Positions 13,671-16,187 of a stretch of DNA of 16,187 nucleotides are shown here, in pieces. The DNA lies in assembly GCF_934636505.1 (NCBI RefSeq), contig NZ_CAKUAL010000048.1, positions 1 to 16,187 on the forward strand, in the 5' to 3' direction. The notes under the pieces were generated by a model. The model was given only the letters and a program-made list of their open reading frames with translations, was not told where the DNA came from and did no database searches. The translations under genes and the position numbers were made by a program. This stretch comes from an uncultured Ellagibacter sp. Lineage in GTDB: Bacteria; Actinomycetota; Coriobacteriia; Coriobacteriales; Eggerthellaceae. The first letter of the stretch is position 1, and each line of letters opens with the position of its first letter.

Positions 13671-15160
13671 TGGCATTCTCCACCGACATGGGCATCGCCC
13701 AGATCCAAGCGGGCCTGCGCGCGGGCGACTTCACGGCGCGCGAGGTCGCCGAGGCGGCGCTTACGCACGTGAAAGCCACCGACGAGAAGGTTCACGCGTT
13801 CCTTGAGCTCACCGAGGAGGCCGCATTCGCCGCAGCCGAGCGCATCGACGCCGCGATCGCCGTGGGCTCCTTCGACGAGCTTGGGCCCCTCGCCGGCATT
13901 CCGTGCGCCTTCAAGGACAACATGAACCAGGAGGGCACGCACACCACCTGCGCCTCCCACATGCTGGAGGACTACGTGTCCCCCTACACGGCCACGTGCG
14001 TGCAGCGCGCAATCGACGCGGGCTGCATCCCCTTAGGCAAGCTCAACATGGACGAGTTCGCCTTCGGCAGCTCCACCGAGTCCTCCGCCTTTGGCCCCAC
14101 CCACAACCCGTGGGATTTGGAGCGCGTGCCGGGCGGCTCGTCGGGAGGATCCGCTGCAGCGGTTGCTTCGGGCATGACCTGCGTGGCACTCGGCTCCGAC
14201 ACGGGCGGGTCGATCCGCCAGCCCGCCAGCTTCTGCGGCATCGTCGGCGTGAAGCCCACCTATGGCATGGTCTCGCGCTACGGCGTGGTGGCCTTCGGCA
14301 GCTCGCTCGACCAGGTGGGGCCCTTCGCGCGCAGCGTGGAGGACGCGGCGGCGGTCATGGACGCCATCTGCGGCCACGACGAGCTTGACTGCACGTCACA
14401 GCAGGTGAAAGCCGATTTCCGCGCCGCCTGCACACAAGACGTCGCTGGCATGCGCGTAGGCATCGTGAAGGAGTTCATGGAAGCGGACGGCCTCACGGAG
14501 GAAGTCCGCGAGCGCACCCTGGAAGCGGCCGCCAAGCTTGAAGCCGCCGGCGCCGAGCTCGTCGAGGTCGAGCTTCCGCACGTCGACGCGGCCATCAGCG
14601 CGTATTACGTGCTCGGTCCCTGCGAGGCGTTCTCGAACCTCGCTCGCTTCGACTCGGTGCGCTACGGCTTGTGCGACGAGGGCCACAAGGATTTGGGCGG
14701 CCAATACGAGTCGAGCCGCGCGAAGGGTTTCGGCCCCGAGGCCAAGCGCCGCATCATGCTGGGCAGCTACCTACTCTCCGCGGGCGTGTACGAGAAGTAC
14801 TACTATCCCGCGCAGCAGGTCCGCACGCTGATCACGCAGGACTACACGAGCGCCTACGAGAAATGCGACGTCATCTTAGCGCCCGCAAGCCCGCGCACGG
14901 CGTTCAAGTTCGGCGAGATCTCCGATCCCGCGACGATGTACCTCTCCGACGTGTTCACCATCTCGCTCAACATCGCCGGCAACGGCGGCATGAGCATGCC
15001 CTGCGGCCTGGGGCGCGAAACTGGCCTACCTATCGGCGTTCAGTTAATGTCGCCCCAGTTCAAGGACGAGAACATGTTCCGCGTCGCGATGGCGCTCGAG
15101 AAGGAATACGGCCCCGCCCCCGTGGCGCCCGAATTCTCGGACGGAAAGGCAGGCGAGTAG
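13670..15160 (+). CDS. gatA: Aspartyl/glutamyl-tRNA amidotransferase subunit A (glutaminase)
   Basis: A 496-residue amidase-signature enzyme that releases ammonia from glutamine and passes it to GatB. The Ser-cisSer-Lys triad is intact: K82 in IPCAFKDN, S157 in PGGSSGGS and S181 in GSDTGGSIRQPA. These are shifted by three from the Staphylococcus aureus residues I remember (K79, S154, S178). The order of motifs and the length match the family throughout. It begins inside the gatC stop (TAATG), so the two are translationally coupled, and gatB starts two bases after its stop. I see no anomaly. Confidence 0.97.
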   Translation: MAFSTDMGIAQIQAGLRAGDFTAREVAEAALTHVKATDEKVHAFLELTEEAAFAAAERIDAAIAVGSFDELGPLAGIPCAFKDNMNQEGTHTTCASHMLEDYVSPYTATCVQRAIDAGCIPLGKLNMDEFAFGSSTESSAFGPTHNPWDLERVPGGSSGGSAAAVASGMTCVALGSDTGGSIRQPASFCGIVGVKPTYGMVSRYGVVAFGSSLDQVGPFARSVEDAAAVMDAICGHDELDCTSQQVKADFRAACTQDVAGMRVGIVKEFMEADGLTEEVRERTLEAAAKLEAAGAELVEVELPHVDAAISAYYVLGPCEAFSNLARFDSVRYGLCDEGHKDLGGQYESSRAKGFGPEAKRRIMLGSYLLSAGVYEKYYYPAQQVRTLITQDYTSAYEKCDVILAPASPRTAFKFGEISDPATMYLSDVFTISLNIAGNGGMSMPCGLGRETGLPIGVQLMSPQFKDENMFRVAMALEKEYGPAPVAPEFSDGKAGE

Positions 15161-15161
15161 C

Positions 15162-16187
15162 GTGAAGAAGCTCGAGCAAGTATTGCAAGATTGGGAAGCG
15201 GTCATCGGCCTGGAAATCCACACCGAGCTCACCACCCTCACCACGAAGATGTTCTGCGGCTGCAAGCTGGAGTTCGGCGCCGCGCCCAACACGCACACCT
15301 GCCCCGTGTGCCTGGGCCTGCCCGGCGCCCTTCCCGTGCCGAACAAGGCCGCCATCGAGTCGATCGTGCTCGCAGGCCTCGCCACGAACTGCGACATCGA
15401 GAAGCACTCCATGTTTTACCGCAAGAACTACATGTACCCCGATATGGCGAAGAACTTCCAGACCACGCAGGGCCCCGTCGCATTCTGCATGCGCGGCCAT
15501 CTCGACCTCGACGTCGACGGCCCGGCGGCGAAGGAGCGCATCGACATCGCGGGGCTTGGCGCGGGCGACTCCTACGAGAACGTCACCGTGACCGACACCG
15601 GCTACACGGCGCACGTGGGCATCACGCGCATCCACATGGAGGAAGACGCGGGCAAGATGATCCACATCGGCGGCGACGAGGGCCGCATCGCGGGCGCCAC
15701 GCATTCCCTTGTCGACTACAACCGCGCGGGCACGCCGCTCATCGAGCTCGTCACCGAGCCCGACCTGCGCACGCCCGAGGAAGCGCGCCTGTTCATGCAG
15801 AAGCTGCGCCAGATCTTCCTCGCCATCGGCATCTCCGACTGCTCGATGGAGGAGGGCTCCATGCGCTGCGACGGCAACGTCAGCCTGCGCCGGCGTGGGT
15901 CGACCAAGCTCGGCGTGAAGACCGAGCTCAAGAACATGAACTCCTTCAAGAACCTCCACGACGGCTTGGCCTACGAAATCTGCCGTCAGGCGGAGGTGCT
16001 CGAAGAGGGCGGGCAGATCTACCAGGAAACGCGCCACTGGGACCCCACGATGAAGCACACCATCGTCATGCGCGTGAAGGAGACGGCGGACGACTACCGC
16101 CTGTTCCCCGAGCCTGATTTGGCACCTTACGACCTCTCCGATGAGTTTATCGAGGGCGTTCGCGCCAAGCTGCCCGAACTGCCCGAC
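15162..16187 (+). CDS. gatB: Aspartyl/glutamyl-tRNA amidotransferase subunit B (3' end outside window)
   Basis: The first 342 codons of GatB, the kinase/transamidase subunit that activates the tRNA-bound glutamate or aspartate with ATP and adds ammonia. The start is GTG 15162, one base after the gatA stop. Family motifs in order: W-E-A-V-I-G-L-E-I-H-T-E-L, C-P-V-C-L-G-L-P-G, F-Y-R-K-N-Y-M-Y-P-D-M, the H-M-E-E-D-A-G-K region, D-Y-N-R-A-G-T-P-L-I-E-L-V-T-E-P-D, E-E-G-S-M-R-C-D-x-N-V-S-L-R, K-T-E-L-K-N-M-N-S-F-K, E-T-R-H-W-D, and R-V-K-E-T-A-D-D-Y-R-L-F-P-E-P-D-L. The frame is open to the window edge; about 150 residues including the tRNA-binding tail domain should follow. Confidence 0.96.
   Translation, partial: MKKLEQVLQDWEAVIGLEIHTELTTLTTKMFCGCKLEFGAAPNTHTCPVCLGLPGALPVPNKAAIESIVLAGLATNCDIEKHSMFYRKNYMYPDMAKNFQTTQGPVAFCMRGHLDLDVDGPAAKERIDIAGLGAGDSYENVTVTDTGYTAHVGITRIHMEEDAGKMIHIGGDEGRIAGATHSLVDYNRAGTPLIELVTEPDLRTPEEARLFMQKLRQIFLAIGISDCSMEEGSMRCDGNVSLRRRGSTKLGVKTELKNMNSFKNLHDGLAYEICRQAEVLEEGGQIYQETRHWDPTMKHTIVMRVKETADDYRLFPEPDLAPYDLSDEFIEGVRAKLPELPD

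Noticed and set aside
1..16187. CRISPR arrays, tRNA/rRNA genes, insertion sequences or prophage genes
   Set aside because: I saw no regularly spaced repeats, cloverleaf-like segments, transposase or integrase motifs, or terminal inverted repeats in the window.

Overview
The window reads as chromosomal DNA of a GC-rich, anaerobically respiring actinobacterium, most likely a coriobacterium of the Eggerthellaceae. I base this on high GC with GTG/TTG starts, a Tat-exported molybdopterin oxidoreductase with ferredoxin-type partner and private chaperone, several lipoproteins, and a gatCAB operon. The genus cannot be fixed from sequence alone.

Layout. Positions 1-410 hold the C-terminal end of a surface protein (Asp/Pro/Ser/Asn-rich stalk, membrane anchor, basic tail). 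Positions 614-6405 hold a five-gene minus-strand operon. In transcription order it encodes: a Tat-exported molybdopterin catalytic subunit of the ArrA (respiratory arsenate reductase) clade; a 16-cysteine, four-cluster ArrB-like subunit; a TorD-type chaperone; a five-helix DUF4405-like cytochrome b with an extra-cytoplasmic cysteine motif; and a lipoprotein. A roughly 320-bp divergent promoter region (6406-6728) separates this from two plus-strand genes: an aquaglyceroporin (6729-7538) and an ArsM-like methyltransferase (7620-8633). Next come a small lipoprotein gene tightly coupled to recQ (8905-11424), a structured leader with a possible 16-codon leader peptide and terminator (about 11493-11740), an MHS-family transporter (11861-13192), and gatC-gatA-gatB (13359 to the window end, gatB cut).

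Main interpretation. 614-8633 looks like an arsenic-linked respiratory island. The ArrA-like protein carries R152, H176, C180, K185 and Y197. As I remember them, the corresponding Shewanella ArrA residues are R165, H189, C193, K198 and Y210, a constant offset of 13. Across the shared promoter lie an aquaglyceroporin, a family known to conduct As(OH)3, and an arsenite-methyltransferase homologue. No NrfD-type ArrC anchor is visible; the cytochrome b and lipoprotein occupy that place. The ArsM-like protein appears to lack two of the three canonical arsenic-binding cysteines, so its reaction may differ. Substrates are inferred, not shown; another oxyanion or organic acceptor for the molybdoenzyme remains possible.

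The rest is ordinary housekeeping or accessory content: RecQ helicase, tRNA-dependent amidotransferase and a proton symporter. The exception is the leader before the transporter, which has features of transcription attenuation.
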